Source: CCY15215 sp039194995 (GTDB taxonomy: Bacteria; Cyanobacteriota; Cyanobacteriia; Cyanobacteriales; Spirulinaceae). Taken from it: 64,000 nucleotides of DNA. Positions 52,751 through 60,932 of the stretch are shown one piece after another. The position numbers and the translations under genes were made by a program. Position 1 is the stretch's first letter, and each line of letters starts with the position of its first letter. The stretch lies in assembly GCA_039194995.1 (NCBI GenBank), contig JBCCVR010000009.1, positions 13,040 through 77,039 on the forward strand, written 5' to 3'. Under the pieces are notes generated by a model that was not told the origin of the DNA, made no database searches, and saw only the letters and a program-made list of their open reading frames with translations.

Positions 52751-54154
52751 CTATATTGTTACATCCGGCTTATCCCAAAATTGTTCGGTGTAAAAGCGAT
52801 CGCTTGCTTGCCCTAACGCCTTATACTCTTCCTCTGTTGCCATCATCTCGGGTTGGCTATCTGTTGTTGCGAGTACCTTCGTCAAGAGTCCGATAGATAG
52901 TGGGAATTCTGCGAGATAAGAGTACAGTCTTTCATCTGTTCTCAACTCGGTCGCCGCATCAATTGCCTCCTGAGAACGCTCGAAAGGCTTCCCTCCATCT
53001 ACAGATTTACCGAAAGCTCTTTGAAGCTCGTAAAATGTATGACCGCCACCATGTTGTTTTACAGCGTCTAATTGTTTGTGCAAAATTTGCAGTTCTGCCA
53101 AGATAATTCCTTGTTGGTATCCTTCCGGGCCGTCTTCCCGTGCAAATTCAACAGGGATAAATCCTTTAATATCCCCATAGCCTTTATTGCCTTCTTTACT
53201 CATCTGCCAGTCAAAAGAGTTATTCATTAACAAATCGGGCGTTAGCTTGGGGATAAAATCTTTGTACTGGGCAAGTCCAAATTGGATTTTTTGTTTTACC
53301 ACTCTTTCTGCAACTATCATTGCATCATAATCGTCACAAGCAATTGTTGCTCGGAGAATATCCATCAAAGCATGAGCAACGCCTTGGCCCCAGTTGATTC
53401 CTGTGGCTTTGGCCTTCCGGGTTGCGCTTTTCCAACTTTTTACAGCCTTTTCAAACCCAGTGTGGTGGCAAACACTGTCGCCAAAATGAGCATTTGTTTC
53501 TGCAACTAAGTCATTTACGATTGCCATAAAAGTGTCTTTTGCACTTTCTGCTGCTACCAGTAAAGTGTTGACTTGGGCAACTTGCAAGGATGTATGTTCT
53601 GCGGCATCAAATGCAGACATACCCGCAGTCGCAGCTTGCGATTGGTAAGGTAAAACCTGCCCCGTTCGCTGGCTCGTTTTGGGTTTGTCACCGTCTCTCT
53701 GGATCGTCGATCGCCCCACGCCATTTTGCTGCACCACATGGGTTAACTCGTGGGCAATTAGCTCTTGTCCGCCCTTATCTCCTTTCGCTTGCAGGGTTGG
53801 CTGCCAAATCTCCTGAAATGCCTCGGTTTTGCACTGAAGGGAAGGCTCTCCAGAAGCAGTCGGTTCCGGGGCGCGAATGCTGTGGACGACTTCCTTGGCC
53901 ACGCGATCGGCTTCCCGTTCGTAGCGATCGCTGGGTTGACCAATTGTGAGTTTGGGCTGCACGAACTCTGGGGGTGGTATTGCTGGCGTTTCTTGATTCG
54001 CCATCGATCGCTCCACATTACCCATCATTGCACCCGGGGCAATATCAGGGACTTCTAAAAACTTTCTGGGATTAGATGTAGATGTATCTGTTTTGTGGGT
54101 TTGTTCGCGATCGGGTTGCCGAGAAGATTGTTTAGTATATTTTTTGGAGTACAT
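52751..54154 (-). CDS. Truncated DUF4157 protein with RelA/SpoT-synthetase-like C-terminal domain
   Basis: 467 residues. The N-terminus has PDIAPGAMMGNVERS and EFVQPKLTIGQPSDRYEREAD. Then the middle of DUF4157 (about 80 residues, present in both neighbours) is missing: LQAKGDKGG joins directly to QELIAHELTHVVQQNG. The C-terminal ~300 residues contain HALMDILRATIACDD (~265-280), GYGDIKGF (~325), AELQILHKQLD (~352) and HTFYELQRAF (~373). Their order and spacing resemble the D-x-x-R, G-Y-x-x-I, E-x-Q-I and H-x-x-Y-E elements of (p)ppGpp synthetase domains. If right, the cargo would make or consume nucleotide alarmones. It is the middle gene of three, all in the same direction. Confidence 0.65.
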   Translation of the reverse strand: MYSKKYTKQSSRQPDREQTHKTDTSTSNPRKFLEVPDIAPGAMMGNVERSMANQETPAIPPPEFVQPKLTIGQPSDRYEREADRVAKEVVHSIRAPEPTASGEPSLQCKTEAFQEIWQPTLQAKGDKGGQELIAHELTHVVQQNGVGRSTIQRDGDKPKTSQRTGQVLPYQSQAATAGMSAFDAAEHTSLQVAQVNTLLVAAESAKDTFMAIVNDLVAETNAHFGDSVCHHTGFEKAVKSWKSATRKAKATGINWGQGVAHALMDILRATIACDDYDAMIVAERVVKQKIQFGLAQYKDFIPKLTPDLLMNNSFDWQMSKEGNKGYGDIKGFIPVEFAREDGPEGYQQGIILAELQILHKQLDAVKQHGGGHTFYELQRAFGKSVDGGKPFERSQEAIDAATELRTDERLYSYLAEFPLSIGLLTKVLATTDSQPEMMATEEEYKALGQASDRFYTEQFWDKPDVTI

Positions 54155-54443
54155 AAGCTACTTATTGAATGGGTTTTAGAATTCGAGAGCGATCGCAGCT
54201 TTGATATCAAGATAGTTCATGGGAGTGATTGAGTGAAAAAACCGACGATCGCATTGTTTAACTTTCTGTTAATTTCTACTTTAACCAAGAAATGTCAAGA
54301 ACTCGACAAGATTGATGTAAAGTTTAAATACCGTTTTTTTGGGTCATGGCTCGCATGACATCCTCCGCTAGTCGTATGGTTTTCCATCGGCGCGATCGCC
54401 TTTTTTTGATTTGAGCTTGACTGACAAGGCGCGCCTCTAAAAT

Positions 54444-54905
54444 TTAGCGAATGTAGGGAGAGGGAGTGTAGTAAAGATCTGTTTTGTAGTCTTCGAGGGA
54501 CATGGGCGGAAAAATAACCAAAAAACTCAACCGCTTATCATCGGCTGAAAAAGCAATCCCTTTACTGGCATAGATATATTGGAGATCGCTTCTTCCTCCA
54601 TGAGAAGGTAAGATCGCTTCGGGTTCTCCACAATAATCCCGTAGTATTTGTCGGGTAAAACCTTGTAACTCTCCCTTGATTTCTTCAATATAGAATGCAG
54701 CAAAAGAGCAATCTTTGAAGTAATACAACCAACCGGGATGAGTTTGAGGATTATGCAGTTTGATGAGGCGATCGAGGTTAATATAACAGCCATCTCGGCG
54801 AATATGTTCGTCAGCAATCAGATATTTGTCTTGAACTTCTTGGTAGGTTAAGGTTTGCACGGCGAGCCAATCTTCCAATTGTGCGATCGGGGATACTCGT
54901 GTCAT
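54444..54905 (-). CDS. Small protein coupled to the DUF4157 metalloprotease gene; possible immunity protein
   Basis: 153 residues from the ATG at 54905, chosen because GGGAGGAAAAAC precedes it; an earlier ATG overlapping the upstream stop lacks one. I do not recognise a family. It contains aromatic-rich stretches (GWLYYFKDCSFAAFYIEE), a central RQILRDYCGEPEAIL and a C-terminal RLSFLVIFPPMSLEDY. It is probably cytoplasmic, with no signal peptide. It begins 24 bp after the end of the DUF4157/metallopeptidase gene and is surely co-transcribed with it. This position is usual for an immunity or chaperone protein, but nothing in the sequence proves it. Confidence 0.5.
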   Translation of the reverse strand: MTRVSPIAQLEDWLAVQTLTYQEVQDKYLIADEHIRRDGCYINLDRLIKLHNPQTHPGWLYYFKDCSFAAFYIEEIKGELQGFTRQILRDYCGEPEAILPSHGGRSDLQYIYASKGIAFSADDKRLSFLVIFPPMSLEDYKTDLYYTPSPYIR

Positions 54906-54928
54906 GTTTTTCCTCCCTTTTTTGGACA

Positions 54929-57622
54929 TTATCCAATAGGTTTATCTAACAAAGGTTTAATTTTTTCTTGAATAAATCGAAAGCGGATTGGACATTTTTT
55001 CTGAAGTACTGCTGGCTTTTCAAAATACATCATGACAGCTTCGCACAGATCTTCTTCTGCTTCGTCTGCACCATAAGTCGTGATCGGAACTTCAATCCCA
55101 GCAAGTTTTCCATTCTCAATTCTTTTGTCCCAACTTCCACCGCCATAGGTGGGCTGCTTTGGAGTTTGCCAGAAATCAAGAGTTTCAGCGTAGGCTTTAT
55201 GATATGTCGCATCATCGCGAATTTTTGTATCGGCAATCAAAGCGTGAGTTAATTCGTGAGTCATCGTTCCTCGGAAACCCTGACGGCGCTCTTCTAAAGT
55301 TTCTTTTGATGCAATCTCAATAAAATCCTTGATCTCATGACTTGGATCGTACATATAAATTGTATTGCCTTGGTTCATCCCTGCAGTTTGGGCATCATCT
55401 CCCTTGGGTTGACGAATGACTTTCGCGAGTTTTTGTGGATCCATCCCTATTTTTCGAGAATCTCCAAGTAAATATTTAAAACGCTCGAGCGCCGCTTCCA
55501 TATCCTCGAGTTCTTTTAAATCCAAAAATCCTGTCAGTTCGATTTTATAAGTACTCTGAATCCTCTCCTTCATTTTCCTAAGAATTTTAACTCTAGGGTC
55601 TAAAAGGACATCTAGATAAAATGTATCGATCGATTGAAGTTGCGATAAGCTCAACAAAAGCTTTTGATTTTCTTTCTTATCTTGTTCCCGGACGAGAATT
55701 CCAAAGCGTCGTGCGTGTTTTGGGTTTTCAACATTCAAATAATTTTGCTTCGCAGTATTCAAAGCCTGCTCGTTTACATTGCCCCCAGCTTTAAAATCAA
55801 ATGTCTCCCATTCTTTTTCCCGCCTCGTTTTTTCAGCCGATTGTCGAGCTTCATCGAATAAAGTATCCAATGTTTTAGCACCATCCGCAAATGCCTTGAC
55901 TTTCTCTTTCTTTTTCTCTATATTTTCTGCCCAGGCACTTAGCAGTACGCCGAATTTCTTGGCCTCTGTATTATCTAACTCGAGATATTTAGCTTTGGTT
56001 TTATTAGAAAGTTCGGGGTCATTAAAAAGGGCTTCAATTCCTAGGGATGGCCATTCCTCTTCACGGGCTTTATTGGCGATCGCCTTTTTAATCTCTTGAA
56101 TTGAGCTACCGTTGCTGAGTGCCGCGATCGCAGTTGTATATCGAGCTTGAGATTCCACCTGAGTATCATAGAGAATAACCCTGAATTTTTTGGCATCGTC
56201 GTCGGAGAATTTTAAATAATTTTCTTTGGCTTTACCCGGATCGTTAAGTTCTAAATTTGTCCATTCTAATTCTCGTGCGTCAATCCTTATTTTTTCGAGT
56301 TTTTGGGTGGCGTACTCATCAATAATCCCTTTCTCCAAAGAATCTTTCTGCACGCACCCTTGGAGTCTGTATTTCAGTTCATCCCCAATCTTGCCATCAA
56401 TAACATTTTCTATGAATTCTGTTCGCTTCGTGAGAAACTTTTCTTGCAGTTTTACAATATCATCGTCGTTTAAAATTTGACCATCGCCTTTTGTCGGTAG
56501 CTTCAGTACCTCTTTCCACTCTCGTTTACGCTCTGCAATATCGTAAATCGAGAGTTCTTGAAACGTGACAATATCTTCATAGACTCCCCACCAATGTTCT
56601 TTCTGTTGGGAAACTAAGCCTTGTGTATCTTGGAAGACAAAAAACTGTTCTCCCTCATGGGTTTGATAATCAATCAAATTAACCTCACTTTCCGGTTTCT
56701 GCCAAACCTCAATTTTATTCGTGTTGCTCCAATCTACCAGCGTTCCTCCTTTGAGAATTTTGCCTTTTCGTGGTAATTTGACGCATTTATTCTCATCCCA
56801 AAAACGCTGGATTGTGGGTTCGCCTTGACGTTGAATTGAATCGGCTAATGATTCATTTGATTCTGTTTCTTGCTCTTCTTTTTTTTGAATCGCACTCCCA
56901 TTTTGCTGCACCACATGGGTTAACTCGTGAGCGATTAATTCCTGTCCGCTTTGGCTTCCGGGTTGATATTCTCCCCCTTTGAAAAAGATATCTTGTCCCG
57001 TGGTAAAGGCTTTGGCTTGGATGGATTGATTGAGGTTGTGACTCTGGGCATCTGTATGCACTTTCACCCTGCTAAAATCGGCTCCAAATGCCTCTCCCAT
57101 TTGATTTTGTAATTTGGGTTCTAAAAGCTGTCCTCCACTTCTGGCGCGGTTTAACTCTCCCTCAAAGTCATCATTCACCGTTCCGCCTGCTTCTACTCCC
57201 TTCCCTTGCAGGATATCCCCCCAAACCTGCCGATAGACTTCGGTTTTGCTTTGTAGCGTTTCTGCATCCACTTCCATCGGTGCAAAGCGATCGCCTGCAA
57301 GATTAAATTGGCGCTGTAAGACATTACCACTATTATCGGCAGGGGCGTGAATCCTCTGAATCACTTCTTTTGCCATGCGATCGGCTTCTTGCTCGTACTT
57401 ATCTCCCGGTTCGCCAATCGTGAGTTTGGGTTGCAGAAATACTTGTGGTAGTGTTGAGGGGGAATAGTCGGCTGGGGTCGATCGCATGACATTATCCATC
57501 ATCGCACCAGGAGTTATCTCGGCAACTTCTAAAGGTGCTTCTTTCTCCGATCTTCTAGAAGCCGATTTTGCTGGCTGAGAATGGCGATCGGGTTGATGTT
57601 GATGAATTCGTTTTGAGGTCAT
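54929..57622 (-). CDS. DUF4157 (eCIS-type) protein with second C-terminal zinc metallopeptidase
   Basis: 897 residues from the ATG at 57622. The N-terminus has AEITPGAMMDNVMRS and VFLQPKLTIGEPGDKYEQEAD. DUF4157 is complete (RARSGGQLLE, GADFSRVKVHTD, GQELIAHELTHVVQQ, HExxH near 235). A SH3-like and helical middle follows, with three imperfect repeats of ~78 residues (R-E-x-E-W, A-K-x-x-Y-L, A-K-x-F-x-x-L) at roughly 445-680. The C-terminal ~150 residues hold a second zinc motif, GTMTHELTHALI (~790). Further on, GADEAEEDLCEAVMMYF supplies a third-ligand glutamate as in gluzincin toxins. Two metalloprotease sites in one protein suggest a self-processing leader and a protease effector. Likely exported by an eCIS or related route; inferred. 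Confidence 0.78.
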   Translation of the reverse strand: MTSKRIHQHQPDRHSQPAKSASRRSEKEAPLEVAEITPGAMMDNVMRSTPADYSPSTLPQVFLQPKLTIGEPGDKYEQEADRMAKEVIQRIHAPADNSGNVLQRQFNLAGDRFAPMEVDAETLQSKTEVYRQVWGDILQGKGVEAGGTVNDDFEGELNRARSGGQLLEPKLQNQMGEAFGADFSRVKVHTDAQSHNLNQSIQAKAFTTGQDIFFKGGEYQPGSQSGQELIAHELTHVVQQNGSAIQKKEEQETESNESLADSIQRQGEPTIQRFWDENKCVKLPRKGKILKGGTLVDWSNTNKIEVWQKPESEVNLIDYQTHEGEQFFVFQDTQGLVSQQKEHWWGVYEDIVTFQELSIYDIAERKREWKEVLKLPTKGDGQILNDDDIVKLQEKFLTKRTEFIENVIDGKIGDELKYRLQGCVQKDSLEKGIIDEYATQKLEKIRIDARELEWTNLELNDPGKAKENYLKFSDDDAKKFRVILYDTQVESQARYTTAIAALSNGSSIQEIKKAIANKAREEEWPSLGIEALFNDPELSNKTKAKYLELDNTEAKKFGVLLSAWAENIEKKKEKVKAFADGAKTLDTLFDEARQSAEKTRREKEWETFDFKAGGNVNEQALNTAKQNYLNVENPKHARRFGILVREQDKKENQKLLLSLSQLQSIDTFYLDVLLDPRVKILRKMKERIQSTYKIELTGFLDLKELEDMEAALERFKYLLGDSRKIGMDPQKLAKVIRQPKGDDAQTAGMNQGNTIYMYDPSHEIKDFIEIASKETLEERRQGFRGTMTHELTHALIADTKIRDDATYHKAYAETLDFWQTPKQPTYGGGSWDKRIENGKLAGIEVPITTYGADEAEEDLCEAVMMYFEKPAVLQKKCPIRFRFIQEKIKPLLDKPIG

Positions 57623-57810
57623 GATGAACAAACCAACTACGGATGGAGTTTGGAGAATTACCTGAGATGTTGATATCTTAATCTATACTTAATCTATCTT
57701 AATCTAGTTTTTTGCAACGATCGACTTGCCGACCTCTTGTTTAAGATTTCTTAACCATTTAGAGCTAAATATTTGTACTCTGAAGAGAGAAAAAACGATC
57801 GCCTCTGGTC

Positions 57811-58131
57811 GTGAACGCAAACATCGAAACCATGTATTATAATTTTGACGATCCCAGACGATTTGCGGGGAAAAACTTATGGTGGATGTCCTTCCCAAAA
57901 ATTGAAAGTCGAGAACTAAAAAGTGTGCCCGATGGAGATCCACCCGCGTTTGATATTGGCGATCGCGTAATTTTAAAAGAGAAACCGTTAAGAAAACGCA
58001 GAATCTTGAAAATAGAATGGCATTACCATCGGTATCAATGGGTCTATATTATTGAAACTTCAGCCAGCGATCTGGGCGGATATTTTGAACCCTATTGGTT
58101 TGAGGACAAACTCAAAAAAATTGAGGAATAA
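57811..58131 (+). CDS. Small conserved-looking protein of unknown function
   Basis: 106 residues from a GTG (an ATG at 57832 would give 99). Charged and aromatic: FDIGDRVILKEKPLRKRRIL then EWHYHRYQWVYII, ending EPYWFEDKLKKIEE. The pattern F-x-x-G-D-R-V followed by beta strands resembles small SH3-like barrel proteins. No signal peptide. It diverges from the DUF4157 metallopeptidase gene and precedes a Uma2 gene by 54 bp. Function unknown. Confidence 0.5.
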   Translation: MNANIETMYYNFDDPRRFAGKNLWWMSFPKIESRELKSVPDGDPPAFDIGDRVILKEKPLRKRRILKIEWHYHRYQWVYIIETSASDLGGYFEPYWFEDKLKKIEE

Positions 58132-58185
58132 CCATTTTCTCAATTTGGGTTTAAAATACGATAAAGAAATCATCAAGTCAGGCTC

Positions 58186-58749
58186 GTGTCCGTACAACTC
58201 CTTCGTAAAAAGTTTACCGTTCGAGAATTCCAGCAAATGTCCGAGCAAGGAATTCTCGATGATGCGCGACTCGAACTCATTGAGGGAGAAATTATCGATA
58301 GGGGGAAAATCGGTCGTCGTCATGCTGCTTTCGTGCGTCGTTTCATTCGCCTGTTGAGTTCTCAAATTGAAGCTAGCGAAGCCCTTCTTGACGCACAAAA
58401 TCCGATCGCATTGAGTCCTGATTCTCAACCCCAACCCGATTTAACTTTGCTCTCCCCTCGCGATGATGATTATGAAGAACGGCATCCTTTTCCTGAAGAT
58501 GTTTTACTCTTAATTGAAATTGCCGATACAACTCTAGAGAGCGACAGAACCATTAAAATGCCTCTTTACGGTCGCGGAGGAGTGCGAGAATCGTGGCTTG
58601 TGGATATTAACGCAGGACAAATCATAGCTTATCGCCAACCCAGTCCGGAGGGTTATCGATTGATGCAAATCTATACGCTGGAAGATGCGATCGCCCCCGG
58701 TCTACTGCCTAATATTACCGTGGAATTAAGAGAGCTTTTTGCTCGCTAG
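58186..58749 (+). CDS. Uma2 family (PD-(D/E)XK-like) protein
   Basis: 187 residues from a GTG. Typical Uma2 layout: FTVREFQQMSEQGIL, RLELIEGEIIDRG (Glu), then SQPQPDLTLLSPRDDDY (the PD motif) and VLLLIEIADTTLESDRTIKMPLYGRGGVRESWLVD (the E-x-A and K-x-x-x-Y region). The family is very expanded in cyanobacteria and is related to restriction-type nucleases. The biological role is generally unknown. No obvious partner gene is adjacent. Confidence 0.8.
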   Translation: MSVQLLRKKFTVREFQQMSEQGILDDARLELIEGEIIDRGKIGRRHAAFVRRFIRLLSSQIEASEALLDAQNPIALSPDSQPQPDLTLLSPRDDDYEERHPFPEDVLLLIEIADTTLESDRTIKMPLYGRGGVRESWLVDINAGQIIAYRQPSPEGYRLMQIYTLEDAIAPGLLPNITVELRELFAR

Positions 58750-58764
58750 GGGCGATCGCTTTCT

Positions 58765-59469
58765 CTATTTTTGCCAAGCGGGATGATTGAGTAAAGACGC
58801 AAAAGGCTGTACCCCTCGCAATTGATTTGAGAGTGGTAAATGTCCCCTCGGCGCGCTCAAATCCCAAATAAATTCATTGGGGTAGCGCGTCCAATTATTC
58901 CCCTTTTTCCAGTTAATTTTCTCCCAAAGTTTATTAAAATTCTTCCCTTGTGCCAGCCATAATTCGCGCTGTACGGAAAAGCCGAATTTTCCTTCCGAAT
59001 AGGTTAACCAAAGGGTATCGAGGGTTTGCAAATCCGTCGCGGGAAAGCGCTCAACCTCGGAAAAATAGAGCCATTGCCGATTTATTGCCCCTTCTCCCGC
59101 CAATTCGCAGAGCTTTTCGAGAGTGAGGCGATCGCCCTGTTGAAAATCTTGTTGGATCAGCAGGTCTTGTAGAGCTTGATAATCGATCGCGCGATCGGAC
59201 TTCGGGGAAACCACCCCATTCGGGAAACGAGACTTAAGAAAATCTAAAATTTCCGGCGTTTTGATTTGGAAAAGGGCAAGATAAGCACTCCCGATCGCCG
59301 GGGTGGGGTCTTTGTCGCCATTTTCCTGCAAAAAGCTCATTAAAATCTCTAACCCCGCATCCCCTCCATGCGCCAATTGAGGAATAACCGAGAGTTGTTT
59401 TTTCAAAACTCCCGACTCCAATTGCTGGCGGAGTGGTTCGAGTTCGGGGTTAGAGCTAGATGCGGTCAT
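58765..59469 (-). CDS. GUN4 domain protein
   Basis: 234 residues from the ATG at 59469. The C-terminal ~140 residues form a GUN4 domain, with LQDLLIQQDFQQGDRLTLEKL, NWTRYPNEFIWDLSAP and GHLPLSNQLRGVQPF. The domain binds porphyrins and stimulates Mg-chelatase in the chlorophyll pathway. The N-terminal ~80 residues are helical (QQLESGVLKKQLSVIPQLA), a layout also seen in the cyanobacterial enzyme partner, so this may be the functional gun4. Cyanobacteria also carry other GUN4-domain proteins, so I leave the symbol empty. Upstream lies a tandem-repeat region. Confidence 0.8.
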   Translation of the reverse strand: MTASSSNPELEPLRQQLESGVLKKQLSVIPQLAHGGDAGLEILMSFLQENGDKDPTPAIGSAYLALFQIKTPEILDFLKSRFPNGVVSPKSDRAIDYQALQDLLIQQDFQQGDRLTLEKLCELAGEGAINRQWLYFSEVERFPATDLQTLDTLWLTYSEGKFGFSVQRELWLAQGKNFNKLWEKINWKKGNNWTRYPNEFIWDLSAPRGHLPLSNQLRGVQPFASLLNHPAWQK

Positions 59470-59478
59470 TTCAATGAA

Positions 59479-59606
59479 CAATTATCAATTATCAATTATC
59501 AATTATCAGCGATCCCAGAAGAATTATCAATCAGTCACCAGTTATCAGTTACCAGTTATCAGTCACCAGTCACCAGTCACCAGTCACCAGTCACCAGTCA
59601 CCAGTT
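59479..59606. repeat. Short tandem repeats (TTATCAA and CAGTCAC heptamers)
   Basis: Four copies of AATTATC are followed by alternating CAGTTAT/CAGTCAC heptamers, including about six consecutive CAGTCAC copies around 59560-59602. It fills the 135-bp gap between the GUN4 and heptose adenylyltransferase genes. A 7-bp period with no spacers rules out CRISPR. The copy number is likely to vary between strains. Confidence 0.8.
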
Positions 59607-60114
59607 ATTGGCGATTGGTTCGATCGGCTTGTAGGATGCGTTCGACGATCGCGGTAGTAGACGCGGGGACTTCGACTTTAACCAGTTCGATGCGTCCCCC
59701 ATAGGCCGCCACGTCGGGATATTCCGGCAGGGTTTCGGGAGTGTAGTCCCCCCCTTTAACATAAATCTCCGGTTTGAGGGTTTCAATTAGATGGGTAGCG
59801 GTCAGTTGGGGAAAGATAATTACGCCGTCCACGGCTTTGAGGGCGGCGAGAACTTCGGCGCGTTGATTTTCAGGAATGAGGGGACGAGGGGGCATACCGG
59901 GTTTGGGGGGTTTGAGTTGGCCCACAGAGGCATCGCTATTTAAACCGACCACGAGAGACTTTCCCAAGGTTTTCGCCGTTTGTAAATAGCGGACGTGACC
60001 CGCGTGCAACAGGTCAAAACAGCCATTGGTAAAAACAAGGGGTCGCCATTGTTCCGGATGTTCCCGAATTTCTCGTTCTAATTGTTCTAATTGTTCGAGT
60101 TGGTAGATGCCCAT
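59605..60114 (-). CDS. rfaE2: D-glycero-beta-D-manno-heptose 1-phosphate adenylyltransferase
   Basis: 169 residues from the ATG at 60114 (AAGGA about 11 bases before). The nucleotidyltransferase core has TNGCFDLLHAGHVRYL with the HxGH motif, then GLNSDASV. Near the C-terminus are IFPQLTATHLIETLKPEIYVKGGDYTPE, typical of the RfaE/HldE adenylyltransferase domain. It activates heptose phosphate for lipopolysaccharide or S-layer-type glycans. Only this domain is present, with no fused kinase. It follows the LuxR regulator by a few bases and is co-transcribed with it. Confidence 0.85.
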   Translation of the reverse strand: MGIYQLEQLEQLEREIREHPEQWRPLVFTNGCFDLLHAGHVRYLQTAKTLGKSLVVGLNSDASVGQLKPPKPGMPPRPLIPENQRAEVLAALKAVDGVIIFPQLTATHLIETLKPEIYVKGGDYTPETLPEYPDVAAYGGRIELVKVEVPASTTAIVERILQADRTNRQ

Positions 60115-60118
60115 AAAT

Positions 60119-60811
60119 TTACTCATCCTTACCTTGAGGGGCTTGATAGCCCTGTTCGTAGGCAAAACGGACGAGTTGGGCGCGGTTGTCGAGTTGCAGT
60201 TTGCCGAGAATGTTGCTCAGATGGCTTTGTACCGTGCGGGGGGAAATGAACAGGCGATCGCTGATTTGCTTGTTGGTAAAGCCTTGGATGACTTCCCAAA
60301 ACACCCGTTCTTCGGCAGGGGTGAGGGGAAGGGGTTCGGGGGGTTTGGCTTCGGGGGTTGCGTCGTTGCTTTCGGAGGAGGGAATGATTCCCTGTAGGGC
60401 AGACATTTGCTGCATCATGCGGACGATTTCCACGTGAATGCGGCGCGATCGCTCCAGTTGCGCGTCGAGTTTGGCCAGCAATTCTCGCATGACGAAGGGT
60501 TTGGAGATGTAATCGTCTGCCCCCATTTCGTGACCTTTGATGCGGTCTTCGAGTTCGCCTTTGCCCGAGAGGAAGATAAAAGGAACGAGTTGTCCGGAGG
60601 TAGAACCGCGCAGGGTACGGCAAAATTCTAAGCCGTTCATCCCCGGCATCATCACATCGGAAATGACGGCATCGGGGGGATTTTTGGCAAAGGCTTCCAG
60701 TCCCGCTTGACCGGAACTGGCACTATCGACTTGATAGCCTGCCTCTTCGAGAATTTCTTGTAAATTTTCGCGGATATTGCGATCGTCATCGACGATAAGA
60801 ATTCGTTTCAT
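60119..60811 (-). CDS. LuxR/NarL-family response regulator
   Basis: 230 residues. The receiver domain (1-~120) has ILIVDDD, phospho-acceptor D52 in ISDVMMPGMNG, Ser in FLSGKG and Lys in YISKPF. A linker of ~45 residues rich in Glu/Pro follows, then a LuxR-type helix-turn-helix with LTPAEERVFWEVIQGFTNKQISDRL and TVQSHLSNILGKL. No sensor kinase is adjacent. It overlaps or abuts the start region of the heptose adenylyltransferase gene and diverges from icd across ~120 bp. Confidence 0.85.
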   Translation of the reverse strand: MKRILIVDDDRNIRENLQEILEEAGYQVDSASSGQAGLEAFAKNPPDAVISDVMMPGMNGLEFCRTLRGSTSGQLVPFIFLSGKGELEDRIKGHEMGADDYISKPFVMRELLAKLDAQLERSRRIHVEIVRMMQQMSALQGIIPSSESNDATPEAKPPEPLPLTPAEERVFWEVIQGFTNKQISDRLFISPRTVQSHLSNILGKLQLDNRAQLVRFAYEQGYQAPQGKDE

Positions 60812-60932
60812 TCCTTTTTTTTGCTCCTCGGGGACGCTTAGGGCTGCAAATCGAAATACAGCCTTCAGAAATCATGGTTCGGGAAAAATATCTGTTAGCC
60901 TAGCAAAAATCAATTTATCAGTTCCGAGGGCT

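Noticed and set aside
59479..59606. Repeats that could suggest a CRISPR array
   Set aside because: Period is 7 bp with no spacers, and no cas genes nearby.
60777..60932. N-terminal extension of isocitrate dehydrogenase
   Set aside because: It overlaps the divergent regulator start and does not look like protein. The conserved start is the ATG at 60933.
60812..60932. NtcA box upstream of icd
   Set aside because: Looked for GTAN8TAC in the gap and saw no exact match.
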